Under the pieces are notes generated by a model. It saw only the letters and a list, made by a program, of their open reading frames with translations, ran no database searches and was not told the origin of the DNA. This document shows, one piece after another, positions 1-7,477 of a stretch of DNA of 64,000 bases. The DNA is from Leptolyngbya sp. Cla-17 (GTDB lineage: Bacteria > Cyanobacteriota > Cyanobacteriia > Leptolyngbyales > Leptolyngbyaceae), in assembly GCF_016807185.1 (NCBI RefSeq), contig NZ_JAEVYN010000002.1, forward strand, positions 924,528-988,527. Direction: 5' to 3'. Within the stretch, counting starts at the first letter, position 1; every line of letters starts with the position of its first letter. Made by a program: the position numbers and the translations under genes.

Positions 1-25
1 AACATGGCGGCAGATTCATTCAGCA

Positions 26-1300
26 TTATTCAGCTAAATCCCGTCCTTTTACACCTGCTAATCCCAAAGCTGACAGAATTGCCCCATCGGTATAGTAGCC
101 AGCGGCTTTCTTCGCTTCGATCTCCACCTGAGCATCCAAAGGAATCAGGTCTTGGGGAATCGGTACGCGCTCCACGATTTCAATGCCCGCTTGAGTCACA
201 GCATCGTATTTCATATTGCTCATGGAAATGAAGCGATCAATGCGGGTAATGCCTAGCCAGTGCAACACATCGGGCATCAGTTCTTGAAAGCGCATATCCT
301 GTACGCCAGCTACGCATTCGGTACGGGCAAAGTAAGCATCGGCGCGATCGCCTCCCTCTTGCCGCTTTCGAGCGTTATACACCAGAAACTTGGTGACTTC
401 GCCTAATGCCCGTCCTTCCTTCCTCCAATAGACAATCACCCCGGCTCCACCCTCTTGGGCAGTCTGCACACAGGCTTCAATACCGTGAACTAGATAAGGG
501 CGACAGGTGCAAATATCCGAGCCAAATACGTCTGAGCCATTGCATTCATCGTGAACCCGCACGGCCAGGGGCTTATTGGGATCGGTAATCGCAGCAGGAT
601 CACCCACCACATATACCGTTGCGCCGCCAATGGGTGGCAAAAACACATGTAAATCAGGGCGGGTGACTAACTCTGGAAACATGCCACCCGTTTGTTCAAA
701 CAATGCTCGCCGCAGATCAGATTCTGTTACGCCGAGCCGCTGAGCGATGCCGGGTAAATACCACACGGGTTCGATCGCCGCCTTCGTTACCACCAGATCG
801 CCGCCCTGCTTCATAATTTTGCCGTCTACCTGCAAGCGCCCTTTGGCGAGCGCCTCTACCAGTTCGGGCATGTTGATGTGGGCTTGGGTCACAGCGATCG
901 TCGGGCGAATATCATATCCAGCCTCATATAGCGAGGCGTATAGTTCTCCTACTACTGCCCCAAAGGGATCAAGCGAAACAATTTTTTGCGGATCAAACCA
1001 GGCGGCGTGAGGTCCAATCAATGCAGCCGGAGCCGTATTGGTTAGGTCGGCGCGGTGATCTGCCTGTAACTGACCACTAGCCACTGCCAGCGCCCGATAG
1101 ATGCCATAGGCTCCAGAATGAGAACCGATGACATTCCGTTTGGCAGAACTGGTCAGGGTGCCCACAATTGCGCCTCGCTCCAGCGGATCAGTGGCTCCCC
1201 AATGAATCGGAATGGGTTTTGGTCCAAACCGAGTTGGATGAGAGGTCAGCACGATATGCTTCGATTTTGTCGTGCCATTGCCGTTTTTTTCAAGCGTCAT
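26..1300 (-). CDS. GTP cyclohydrolase II-like protein (URC1 type)
   Basis: This 424-residue protein has a GTP cyclohydrolase II-like domain in its C-terminal half. The zinc-ligand pattern C-x10-C-x-C is visible at C253, C264 and C266, after HDEC as in RibA. The RibA loop around the nucleophilic arginine appears as KEGRALGE (R297) instead of QEGRGIGL. The roughly 200-residue N-terminal extension and the altered loop resemble the URC1-type proteins linked to uracil catabolism in fungi and some bacteria rather than riboflavin-pathway RibA, and there is no RibB fusion. No other pyrimidine-degradation or riboflavin gene is adjacent. The start is ATG at 1300; the downstream neighbour on the same strand lies outside the window. 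The family is fairly certain; the substrate is an inference. Confidence 0.85.
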   Translation of the reverse strand: MTLEKNGNGTTKSKHIVLTSHPTRFGPKPIPIHWGATDPLERGAIVGTLTSSAKRNVIGSHSGAYGIYRALAVASGQLQADHRADLTNTAPAALIGPHAAWFDPQKIVSLDPFGAVVGELYASLYEAGYDIRPTIAVTQAHINMPELVEALAKGRLQVDGKIMKQGGDLVVTKAAIEPVWYLPGIAQRLGVTESDLRRALFEQTGGMFPELVTRPDLHVFLPPIGGATVYVVGDPAAITDPNKPLAVRVHDECNGSDVFGSDICTCRPYLVHGIEACVQTAQEGGAGVIVYWRKEGRALGEVTKFLVYNARKRQEGGDRADAYFARTECVAGVQDMRFQELMPDVLHWLGITRIDRFISMSNMKYDAVTQAGIEIVERVPIPQDLIPLDAQVEIEAKKAAGYYTDGAILSALGLAGVKGRDLAE

Positions 1301-1451
1301 AGATGCCCCCTGCTTCTGAAAAGTAGATTGAACGGAGATGCGATCGACGTAGATGAATTAAGCCTCTCATCCTAGCAGCAAACGTTTGCTAGGAGAGTGA
1401 TCCAGGGGGCAGAAGCCGAGAACTAGCAAGGGGCAAACGACAAAGAGAAAA

Positions 1452-1497
1452 TTTTGAGTTTTGAGTTTTGAGTTCTAAGTTTTGAGTTTTGGGTTTT
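1452..1497. repeat. Heptanucleotide tandem repeat (TTTTGAG)n
   Basis: Six consecutive heptads, mostly TTTTGAG with one TTCTAAG and one TTTTGGG variant, followed by a partial unit. They fill the gap between the GTP cyclohydrolase-like gene and mutY. Heptad short tandem repeats of this style are known from filamentous cyanobacteria. No coding or obvious regulatory role is visible. Confidence 0.85.
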
Positions 1498-1532
1498 ACC
1501 CTTTATATCCCTCTACTTCTCCCCTTGAACCC

Positions 1533-2693
1533 TCAGCTTTCCTTCCCTCTTTTAAGCGCTTCAATAATTTGCAGATTAGCTTTGGGAAATGGATAGCTGT
1601 CTAGATCGGTGAGTTCGACCCAGCGGATTTCGTCGCACTCGATCGCTTGAGGTTCGCCGCTGAGATGCTTGCAGTGATGCACGTTGAGGGTAACGTGAAA
1701 ATGGCTGTAGGTGTGGTCTACCACGATCAAGCGATCGCCGACTTCAATCTCAATCCCCAATTCTTCTTGAATTTCACGCTGGATACAGGCTGGGATAGTT
1801 TCGCCCGGTTCCACTTTTCCACCGGGAAACTCCCACATGCCGCCCAGCAGTCCTTCAGGCTTGCGGCGATCGATGAGGATCTGTCCCGCATCGTTCCAGA
1901 TCACGGCGACACCAATCATTTTGCGGGGAATCGGGGGACGGGTTTCGGTCATAGGTAGTTCGGTTTGAATGCCTTGAATGTAAGCGCGGCAGTAAGTCTG
2001 CCAGGGACAGCGATCGCACAAAGGATTGCGCGGTAAGCAAACGGTTGCGCCCAGATCCATCCATGCTTGATTAAAGTCGCGGGGATGCGCTGGGTCGAGC
2101 AGAACTTCGGACAATTGCCAGAGATGAGCGATCGCTCTTTTGGTTGGAATCGCAAGGGCAACCAGTCGCGCTAGTACACGCTTCACATTACCATCCAAGA
2201 TGGAGGTTGGCTGGTCAAATGCGGCACTCAAAATGCCACCTGCTGTGGTGCGTCCAACCCCAGACAAGCTGATTACCGCTTTCAAATCCGTGGGGAAATT
2301 ACCGTTGTGCTTGCTGACAATTTCTTGGGCAGCGCGATGCAGGTTACGGGCACGGGCGTAGTATCCTAAGCCCTGCCAGACTTTCAACACCTGCTGTTGC
2401 TCGGCAGACGCCAGAGCTTGCAGGGTGGGAAACTGGGTAAGCCAGCGATCGTAATAGGGAATCACTGTTTTTACCTGAGTCTGTTGCAACATAATCTCTG
2501 ACACCCATATGGCATAGGGATCACGGCTGCGTCGCCATGGCAAATCGCGCCCTTGCTCGCTGTACCAATTCAGCAAAGTGGAGCGCAGAGCTGAAATGAC
2601 AGAACTCGGCAAGCGATCGCTTACCGAGTCCGTTGATGTCAATTCACTAACTCCGGTTTGGCTGAGAGAAGCCCGCTTATTCTGCTGCCGCAT
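1533..2693 (-). CDS. mutY: A/G-specific adenine glycosylase MutY with C-terminal NUDIX domain
   Basis: MutY removes adenine mispaired with 8-oxoguanine in base-excision repair. Numbering from ATG at 2693 (386 aa), the catalytic Glu is E66 in WVSEIMLQQTQ, the helix-hairpin-helix is LSGVGRTTAGG, the catalytic Asp is D167 in ILDGNVKRVL, and the 4Fe-4S ligands are C219, C226, C229 and C235 (C-x6-C-x2-C-x5-C). The C-terminal part carries a complete NUDIX box (G-x5-E-x7-REIQEELG), the 8-oxoG-recognition domain. A TTG at 2720 could start an in-frame extension; ATG is preferred, and even so the N-terminus is about 35 residues longer than usual. The 5' end overlaps the upstream DUF760 gene by 17 nt, which suggests co-transcription. 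Confidence 0.95.
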   Translation of the reverse strand: MRQQNKRASLSQTGVSELTSTDSVSDRLPSSVISALRSTLLNWYSEQGRDLPWRRSRDPYAIWVSEIMLQQTQVKTVIPYYDRWLTQFPTLQALASAEQQQVLKVWQGLGYYARARNLHRAAQEIVSKHNGNFPTDLKAVISLSGVGRTTAGGILSAAFDQPTSILDGNVKRVLARLVALAIPTKRAIAHLWQLSEVLLDPAHPRDFNQAWMDLGATVCLPRNPLCDRCPWQTYCRAYIQGIQTELPMTETRPPIPRKMIGVAVIWNDAGQILIDRRKPEGLLGGMWEFPGGKVEPGETIPACIQREIQEELGIEIEVGDRLIVVDHTYSHFHVTLNVHHCKHLSGEPQAIECDEIRWVELTDLDSYPFPKANLQIIEALKRGKES

Positions 2694-3012
2694 CTGATGC
2701 GATCGCAAAGGACTTTTCAAACGCCATTCGCTGTTCAGCGTTCCGAAGAAAATAGCCGCTCATTACCGCTGAGGCTAGCAAACGTCCTAAATCTTCGCGG
2801 GTTGTGGAAACCTGAACGTTGAAGCCGTCGCTAGGAAGCCCACCCAGCAGACCGATAATATTTCGCTCTACAACCTGAAACACTTCTGTAGAAGCAGGTC
2901 GAGATAACTGAGCAATCGTTTCGGCAGGCATCGACTGCACATATTGCAATAAAGAATTTCCTTTCTCAAGATCGTCAGTAATAAATTCTGGCAAGCGTTC
3001 TTGGTTATTCAC
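2677..3012 (-). CDS. DUF760 family protein
   Basis: Small soluble protein of about 111 residues matching the cyanobacterial/plastid DUF760 family. It contains the conserved core LLQYVQSMPAETIAQLS, then VERNIIGLLGGLPS, then a C-terminal block ending MSGYFLRNAEQRM. No catalytic motif is visible and the function is unknown. GTG at 3012 is preferred as start because GAGG lies 8 nt upstream; a TTG at 3030 would add six residues. The 3' end overlaps mutY by 17 nt. In the plant lineage some members are chloroplast proteins, but nothing in this sequence shows a role. Confidence 0.8.
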   Translation of the reverse strand: MNNQERLPEFITDDLEKGNSLLQYVQSMPAETIAQLSRPASTEVFQVVERNIIGLLGGLPSDGFNVQVSTTREDLGRLLASAVMSGYFLRNAEQRMAFEKSFAIASDAAAE

Positions 3013-3120
3013 AATCAAAACCTCAATCAAGCTGCGTTATCTTTCTACAGAACACTCTAACAAGTGCGTTAGTTGTACCACAGTGAGTAGAACCGAACCA
3101 AAGGATAGGGGAAATCCTGC

Positions 3121-3726
3121 CTAATTTCGTAAGGCGTAACTGACCAATTCTAGACCAGAAATAGAAAAGCTTAGCGGTTCCCAGGTTAATGCAGAAGCAT
3201 TAGATAGCTGCTTATAAGAATTTTCGGTCAACAAGATTTCATTTTGGCGAGCAATGTCTTCACCCAATTTGCTTGCCAGGTTCATTTCACTGCCGTAAAG
3301 GTCACTGTCGCCAATGACGAGAGTGGTGCCATAGCCAATCCCGATGCTGGCATGAAGATCTTTATCATCCGGTAAGCCAGTATTCACGGCGGCAAAACCT
3401 TTCAAAATATCTATGGCTGCATTCACTGCCATTGTCACCTCTGGAAAGACTGCAAACAAATTATCAGCCTCTTGTTTAATCACCTGTCCTTTGTGGTGGG
3501 TGACAATTGGATCAGCGATCGCGGTCATACGATGCACCATCGCCAAAAAGTGAATAATGCCGTGGCGAATCGTCAGCCGCGAAAAACCTGATAGATCTAG
3601 CACCAAAATGGCACAATCTTGATCAAAGATTTGATGAATCAGTCTGTCAACCTCCTCCTCCCGCTCGGGATGCTCGATCCGCTCTTGCAGAAGTTGGTGC
3701 AATCGAAGATGGTTACTGTCAGTCAT
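3121..3726 (-). CDS. Class III nucleotidyl cyclase-homology-domain protein
   Basis: A 201-residue protein consisting almost only of a cyclase homology domain. The first metal-binding Asp is D44 in LVLDLSGFSRLT, the second is D88 in KQEADNLFAVF, and the transition-state Asn is N149 in SEMNLASK. The Arg normally four residues after that Asn is Lys (K153), so cyclase activity is uncertain. There is no membrane segment, receiver, GAF or HAMP domain, so any partner must be encoded elsewhere. ATG at 3726 is chosen; an in-frame GTG at 3741 would add five residues. It could be a cAMP/cGMP synthase, a degenerate regulatory homologue, or an enzyme using another substrate. Confidence 0.75.
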   Translation of the reverse strand: MTDSNHLRLHQLLQERIEHPEREEEVDRLIHQIFDQDCAILVLDLSGFSRLTIRHGIIHFLAMVHRMTAIADPIVTHHKGQVIKQEADNLFAVFPEVTMAVNAAIDILKGFAAVNTGLPDDKDLHASIGIGYGTTLVIGDSDLYGSEMNLASKLGEDIARQNEILLTENSYKQLSNASALTWEPLSFSISGLELVSYALRN

Positions 3727-3830
3727 AAGAGGGCAGAGCACAGGAGGTATTAGGCTATCGGCAGTAAAGCAAACAATTTATCTATCCACTTATCCAATCC
3801 TGCACCCATCTAATCACCCAGCATTGCTCT

Positions 3831-4298
3831 TTACTGGGTTTTCATTGCTCTTTGCATATCGCGCTGATCATCGCGCCGCTTGATGTCTTCTCGCTTGTCG
3901 TGCAGTTTCTTCCCGCGTGCCAGCCCAATCACGATCTTGACCCAGCCACGCTTCATATACATCTTTAAGGGAACTAAGGTCAAACCCTGCTGTTCAACCT
4001 TGCCAGTCAGACTCCGAAGTTCATCTCGGTGAAGCAGCAGTTTACGGTTACGGCGGGGATCATGGTTATAAGTTTGCCGGGTTGTGTCGTGGGGAGAAAT
4101 GTGGACGTTCATTAAAAACGCTTCCCCATCACGAATTAGGGCAAATCCATCCTTAAGACTGACCTTGCCTGCCCGAATTGATTTCACTTCGGTTCCAACT
4201 AGCTGAATTCCAGCTTCGTAGGTTTCCAAAATCTCGAATTGAAAGCGGGCATAGCGGTTATCGCTAATAAGTTTGTAGCTGTCGTCCTTATCACTCAT
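3831..4298 (-). CDS. smpB: SsrA-binding protein SmpB
   Basis: SmpB (155 aa) binds tmRNA and delivers it to stalled ribosomes in trans-translation. The sequence shows the OB-fold core with GTEVKSIRAGKVSLKDGFA, the HISPHD...NHDPRRNRKLLLH region, and the basic C-terminal tail beginning GLARGKKLHDKRED that mimics mRNA in the A site. Length is typical. ATG at 4298 gives the usual short N-terminus before the OB fold. It lies between DUF1517 and the cyclase-like gene on the same strand, with short gaps on both sides. Confidence 0.97.
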   Translation of the reverse strand: MSDKDDSYKLISDNRYARFQFEILETYEAGIQLVGTEVKSIRAGKVSLKDGFALIRDGEAFLMNVHISPHDTTRQTYNHDPRRNRKLLLHRDELRSLTGKVEQQGLTLVPLKMYMKRGWVKIVIGLARGKKLHDKREDIKRRDDQRDMQRAMKTQ

Positions 4299-4366
4299 GT
4301 TCTTATTTTAAGCTGGCACGCTTAATTAATGAATTCTTATCCTTTTATTTCTTTGCTACTTACGGT

Positions 4367-4972
4367 TTAAGCAATCTCTGACATGTCTCCATATTCGGTA
4401 ACACGTTCGGCTTCGGTGAGGCTGTCGTCAAGATCTTGAGGACTCCATAGCATTTCAAAAACAATCAGATACAGCGGCTGCATCATCCGAATATTATCAA
4501 GTACATCTCGGAGGGCAGAAGCCGAATAAATTTCGCTAAATAGGGGAAGATCGCCTTCTGTGCCCAAGATGAGCGTCACTACGATATAAGCGGGAGTGTC
4601 ATCAACGCTGGGGGCAACAGGTGATCGCTTGGTAATGACTCCATCAACATTGGTCAAGGTTTCTGTGCTGAATTTACTGCGTTCTCGCAAAGACCAAGCA
4701 TTAAAAACCTCTTCCGCTTCTTCGTAGGCATTCACTGTTTTAGAGCTTGCTAATACATGACTCCAATATCGGGAGTAATCCAACAGCCCTTGTGCGACTT
4801 GTTGTAGCAGGGAAAATAAACCTTCTGGAGTTGCGGTATCTGCGGTTTCGCCCCATTCATTCAATAGCACCTGAAGTCTGCGCGCATCTGACCGTAGGGC
4901 TACCTGCAATAGGCTAACTGTCACAACCTCGTTGGTTAACTCTGCGCCATCGGCTCCCTCTAACTGCACCAT
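4367..4972 (-). CDS. DUF1517 family protein
   Basis: A 201-residue protein matching the DUF1517 family of cyanobacteria and chloroplasts. Recognisable parts are VSLLQVALRSDARRLQ, the TATPEGLFSLLQQ segment, a YWSHV stretch, RSKFSTETLTNVDG, and AYIVVTLILGTEG followed by a C-terminal helical region. Many relatives carry an N-terminal membrane or glycine-rich region; this one lacks it and looks soluble. The function is unknown. It begins at ATG 4972, preceded by a purine-rich AAGGG stretch. Confidence 0.75.
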   Translation of the reverse strand: MVQLEGADGAELTNEVVTVSLLQVALRSDARRLQVLLNEWGETADTATPEGLFSLLQQVAQGLLDYSRYWSHVLASSKTVNAYEEAEEVFNAWSLRERSKFSTETLTNVDGVITKRSPVAPSVDDTPAYIVVTLILGTEGDLPLFSEIYSASALRDVLDNIRMMQPLYLIVFEMLWSPQDLDDSLTEAERVTEYGDMSEIA

Positions 4973-5270
4973 AACACCCTTTCTACCTTCCTATATGTAC
5001 CCGTATACCTAGCTAATGTGCCCATTTAGAGGGCTGACTCGTTCAAATAACTATTTAAATTTGACCTGAATTTGAGCTATTTCTGTATGTTCAGTCCAGC
5101 TCTTCATAGGTCAAACATCCTGGGCACCTGGGGACTCCACAATAGCTCGGTACTTCATAAAATACCTGAGGTTGAAAATCTGGCCTTTACTTCAAGCAAT
5201 CTGTCTTAATTTTAGACAACGAAATTTGACGGCGCTCTAAACCTAATGATTATTGATGATTCCTTAATTG
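4973..5270. other. Intergenic region, no gene seen
   Basis: This gap of about 300 bases separates the DUF1517 start from the trmD stop. It is AT-rich, contains no convincing open frame, strong hairpin or tRNA, and presumably holds the DUF1517 promoter. Confidence 0.6.
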
Positions 5271-5978
5271 CTAATCCTCAATCGTTGATCTCCTTTCCCT
5301 TTCCCACTTTTCATACAAGTCAGGGCGGCGATCGCGGGTTCGTTGCTGCTGTTGTTCTTTGCGCCACTGGGCGATCGCCTGATGATTGCCCGATCTCAGT
5401 ACCTCTGGCACTGCCCACTCGCGAAACACAGGGGGGCGAGTATATTGCGGATAATCCAATAACCCATCCTCAAAACTTTCCAGCTTTAGCGACTCTTCCT
5501 TGCCCACGGTTCCTGGCAACAGCCGGATAACGCCATTCAGCATTGTCAACGCTGGAATTTCACCACAGGTCAGCACAAAGTCCCCTAGAGAAACTTCCCG
5601 CGTCACTAAATTTAATACCCGTTCATCAACACCCTCATAATGTCCACAAATGATGACTAACTGATCACAATTTGCCGCAAAACCCTGGAACATGCGTTGA
5701 TGCATGGTTTCCCCTTGAGGCGTCATCATTAGCACCTGTCGCTGGGGCAAAATAGGAAGCGATTCCACCGCCGCAAAAATCGGTTCTGGCTTCATTAACA
5801 TGCCTACTCCGCCGCCATAAGGCTCGTCATCCACGCGATGATGTTTATCCGTTGTAAAGTCACGAGGATTTGTTAGATGAACCTCAGCAATCTGCTTAGC
5901 AAGAGCTTTTCCTAACAGTCCTGAACCTAAAGGAGAAACAAAAAAATCAGGAAACAGGGTCACAATATCAAAGCGCAT
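5271..5978 (-). CDS. trmD: tRNA (guanine-N1)-methyltransferase TrmD
   Basis: TrmD (235 aa) methylates G37 in tRNAs with S-adenosylmethionine and so prevents +1 frameshifting. It begins with MRFDIVTLFPDFF, contains the DDEPYGGGVGM loop, and has the trefoil-knot cofactor site in GHYEGVDERV (112-121) and SLGDFVLTCGE (130-140). The more common Gly-Gly-Glu in that last motif is Cys-Gly-Glu here. The C-terminal domain has the expected DYPQYTRP motif. In many bacteria trmD sits in a ribosomal-protein operon; here it stands alone, divergent from cphB. Confidence 0.97.
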   Translation of the reverse strand: MRFDIVTLFPDFFVSPLGSGLLGKALAKQIAEVHLTNPRDFTTDKHHRVDDEPYGGGVGMLMKPEPIFAAVESLPILPQRQVLMMTPQGETMHQRMFQGFAANCDQLVIICGHYEGVDERVLNLVTREVSLGDFVLTCGEIPALTMLNGVIRLLPGTVGKEESLKLESFEDGLLDYPQYTRPPVFREWAVPEVLRSGNHQAIAQWRKEQQQQRTRDRRPDLYEKWERERRSTIED

Positions 5979-6399
5979 AGCTGCGAATCCACACTTAGCT
6001 TATGATGAGGGGCGGTCGGTCAAGCGCTCTGACTTTAAGTAAAGCTTTGACGGGGGCAAAGCAACGGAGACAAAGAAACATTTTGAATTGATTTAAACTA
6101 AGCTTTAATGATCTGTCATGGTGCGTATCTTTTATAAAGATCTTCTGCAAAAAGCCGCCGGAGCTTCTTAGATATATCAAAAGTAGGTCAGACTTGCCCG
6201 ATCAATTAGCAAGATTAGTGTGTAGATGAGAGCATCAGCATTACCTCGATTATGGTACTCCCTCAACAGAATCAGGGAGCACAAGATGAGTAAAAGTGGT
6301 GTCCCTAAGGCAGTTACAAAGCTGTTAGAGCGCCTATTTCATCCTATGACGGGAATTAATGCTGCACCTCGGCTACAGTATCAGTCCCTTGGAGAGGAA
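5979..6399. other. Divergent intergenic region between trmD and cphB
   Basis: With cphB started at 6400 this gap is 421 bp and must carry the trmD and cphB promoters. An open frame continues upstream of cphB to 6226, but it has no conserved content and is taken as leader. No canonical GTA-N8-TAC NtcA site was seen here. Confidence 0.55.
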
Positions 6400-7224
6400 A
6401 TGCCCCAATCTACAAAAACCGCCATCATGATTATCGGTGGAGCCGAGGATAAAGTTCATGGGCGGGAGATTTTGCACAGTTTTTTTGTTCGCTCTGGCTC
6501 AACGGATGCCCAAATTGCGATTATTCCTTCTGCTTCTCGTGAACCTGCCGTTATTGGTGAGCGATACCGTGAAATTTTTACGGAGATGGGGGCAAAAGGC
6601 ATTGAAATTTTAGATATTCAAGATCGCGCTCAGTGCGAAGACCCCATTTTGCAGAGTTATGCCGAAAGCTGTACAGGTGTATTTATGACGGGGGGCGATC
6701 AGCTTCGGTTGTGTGGTTTGTTGGCAGATACGCCCTTGATGGAGTTAGTTCGTCAGCGAGCGCAGCGGGGCGAAATTACGCTGGCTGGCACAAGTGCTGG
6801 CGCTGCGGTAATGGGGCATTACATGATTGCGGGCGGGGGTAGCGGTGAGTCGCCCAATCGATCGCTGGTCGATATTACAACAGGACTAGGCATTATTCCA
6901 GAACTACTGGTTGATCAGCATTTTCATAACCGCAACCGGATGGCACGCCTCATGAGTGCGATCGCCGGACACTCCGATCTTTTTGGTATTGGTATCGATG
7001 AAGATACCTGCTCCTTGTTTGAAGGAGATGGACTGCTGCAAGTGATGGGAAAGGGTACAGTGACAGTAATTGATCCGAAAGAACTAACTCACACGAATTT
7101 ATTCAACATTGGAGCCACCGATCCCCTCAGCATTGGAAATTTGCGAATCCATATTTTAGTTCACGGCGATTGCTTTAATTTGCAGAAGCGCATTCCAATT
7201 CATTCTCATTCTGATAACACTTGA
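6400..7224 (+). CDS. cphB: Cyanophycinase CphB
   Basis: CphB is a serine-type exopeptidase that cleaves cyanophycin into beta-Asp-Arg dipeptides. ATG at 6400 is preceded by GGAGAGGAA, a good ribosome-binding site, and gives a 274-residue protein starting MPQSTKTAIMIIGGAED. With this start the nucleophile in GTSAGAA is S132, the His in DQHFHNR is H174 and the Glu in GIDED is E201. These are the triad positions known for the Synechocystis enzyme, which strongly supports the start. Upstream in-frame ATGs at 6226, 6286 and 6346 would give unneeded extensions. It precedes cphA in the same orientation, 253 bp away. Confidence 0.95.
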   Translation: MPQSTKTAIMIIGGAEDKVHGREILHSFFVRSGSTDAQIAIIPSASREPAVIGERYREIFTEMGAKGIEILDIQDRAQCEDPILQSYAESCTGVFMTGGDQLRLCGLLADTPLMELVRQRAQRGEITLAGTSAGAAVMGHYMIAGGGSGESPNRSLVDITTGLGIIPELLVDQHFHNRNRMARLMSAIAGHSDLFGIGIDEDTCSLFEGDGLLQVMGKGTVTVIDPKELTHTNLFNIGATDPLSIGNLRIHILVHGDCFNLQKRIPIHSHSDNT

Positions 7225-7336
7225 AACGGATGCATTAGCGTGATAGAGCTTAGTTCACAGTAACGAGGAATGCAGTGTGGAACAAAGGAGCAGTCGTTAA
7301 TATCAAGCCTCAAATGACTGATTAAACTTAGCCTTT

Positions 7337-7373
7337 GGGGTTTAAATGGTTCAACGTGAACAGTTTAGACCCC
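7337..7373. promoter_or_regulatory. Imperfect inverted repeat between cphB and cphA
   Basis: The two 17-nt arms start with GGGG (7337-7340) and end with CCCC (7370-7373), with 14 complementary positions, two possible G-U pairs and one mismatch. The centre is the perfect palindrome GTTCA-ACG-TGAAC at 7349-7361. It is 104 bp before the cphA start. No T-run follows, so it looks more like an operator or leader hairpin than an intrinsic terminator. Confidence 0.6.
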
Positions 7374-7477
7374 CACTGCGAAAGAAACTGAATAATTGCT
7401 TGTGATCGCAACCTTCATCATTGGATGAATTCTGCCAACATTTACAGCACCAGAGTTGAACTTTTCCGGATAGTGCT

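Noticed and set aside
5995..6180. 61-codon open frame on the minus strand between trmD and cphB
   Set aside because: No ribosome-binding site, no recognisable motif, and it overlaps the divergent promoter region.
6226..6399. N-terminal extension of cyanophycinase
   Set aside because: The start at 6400 has a good ribosome-binding site and places the catalytic residues at the known positions S132, H174 and E201.
7261..7274. NtcA-like site GTA-N8-TGC upstream of cphA
   Set aside because: One half-site base deviates from the consensus GTA-N8-TAC and no -10 box is suitably placed.
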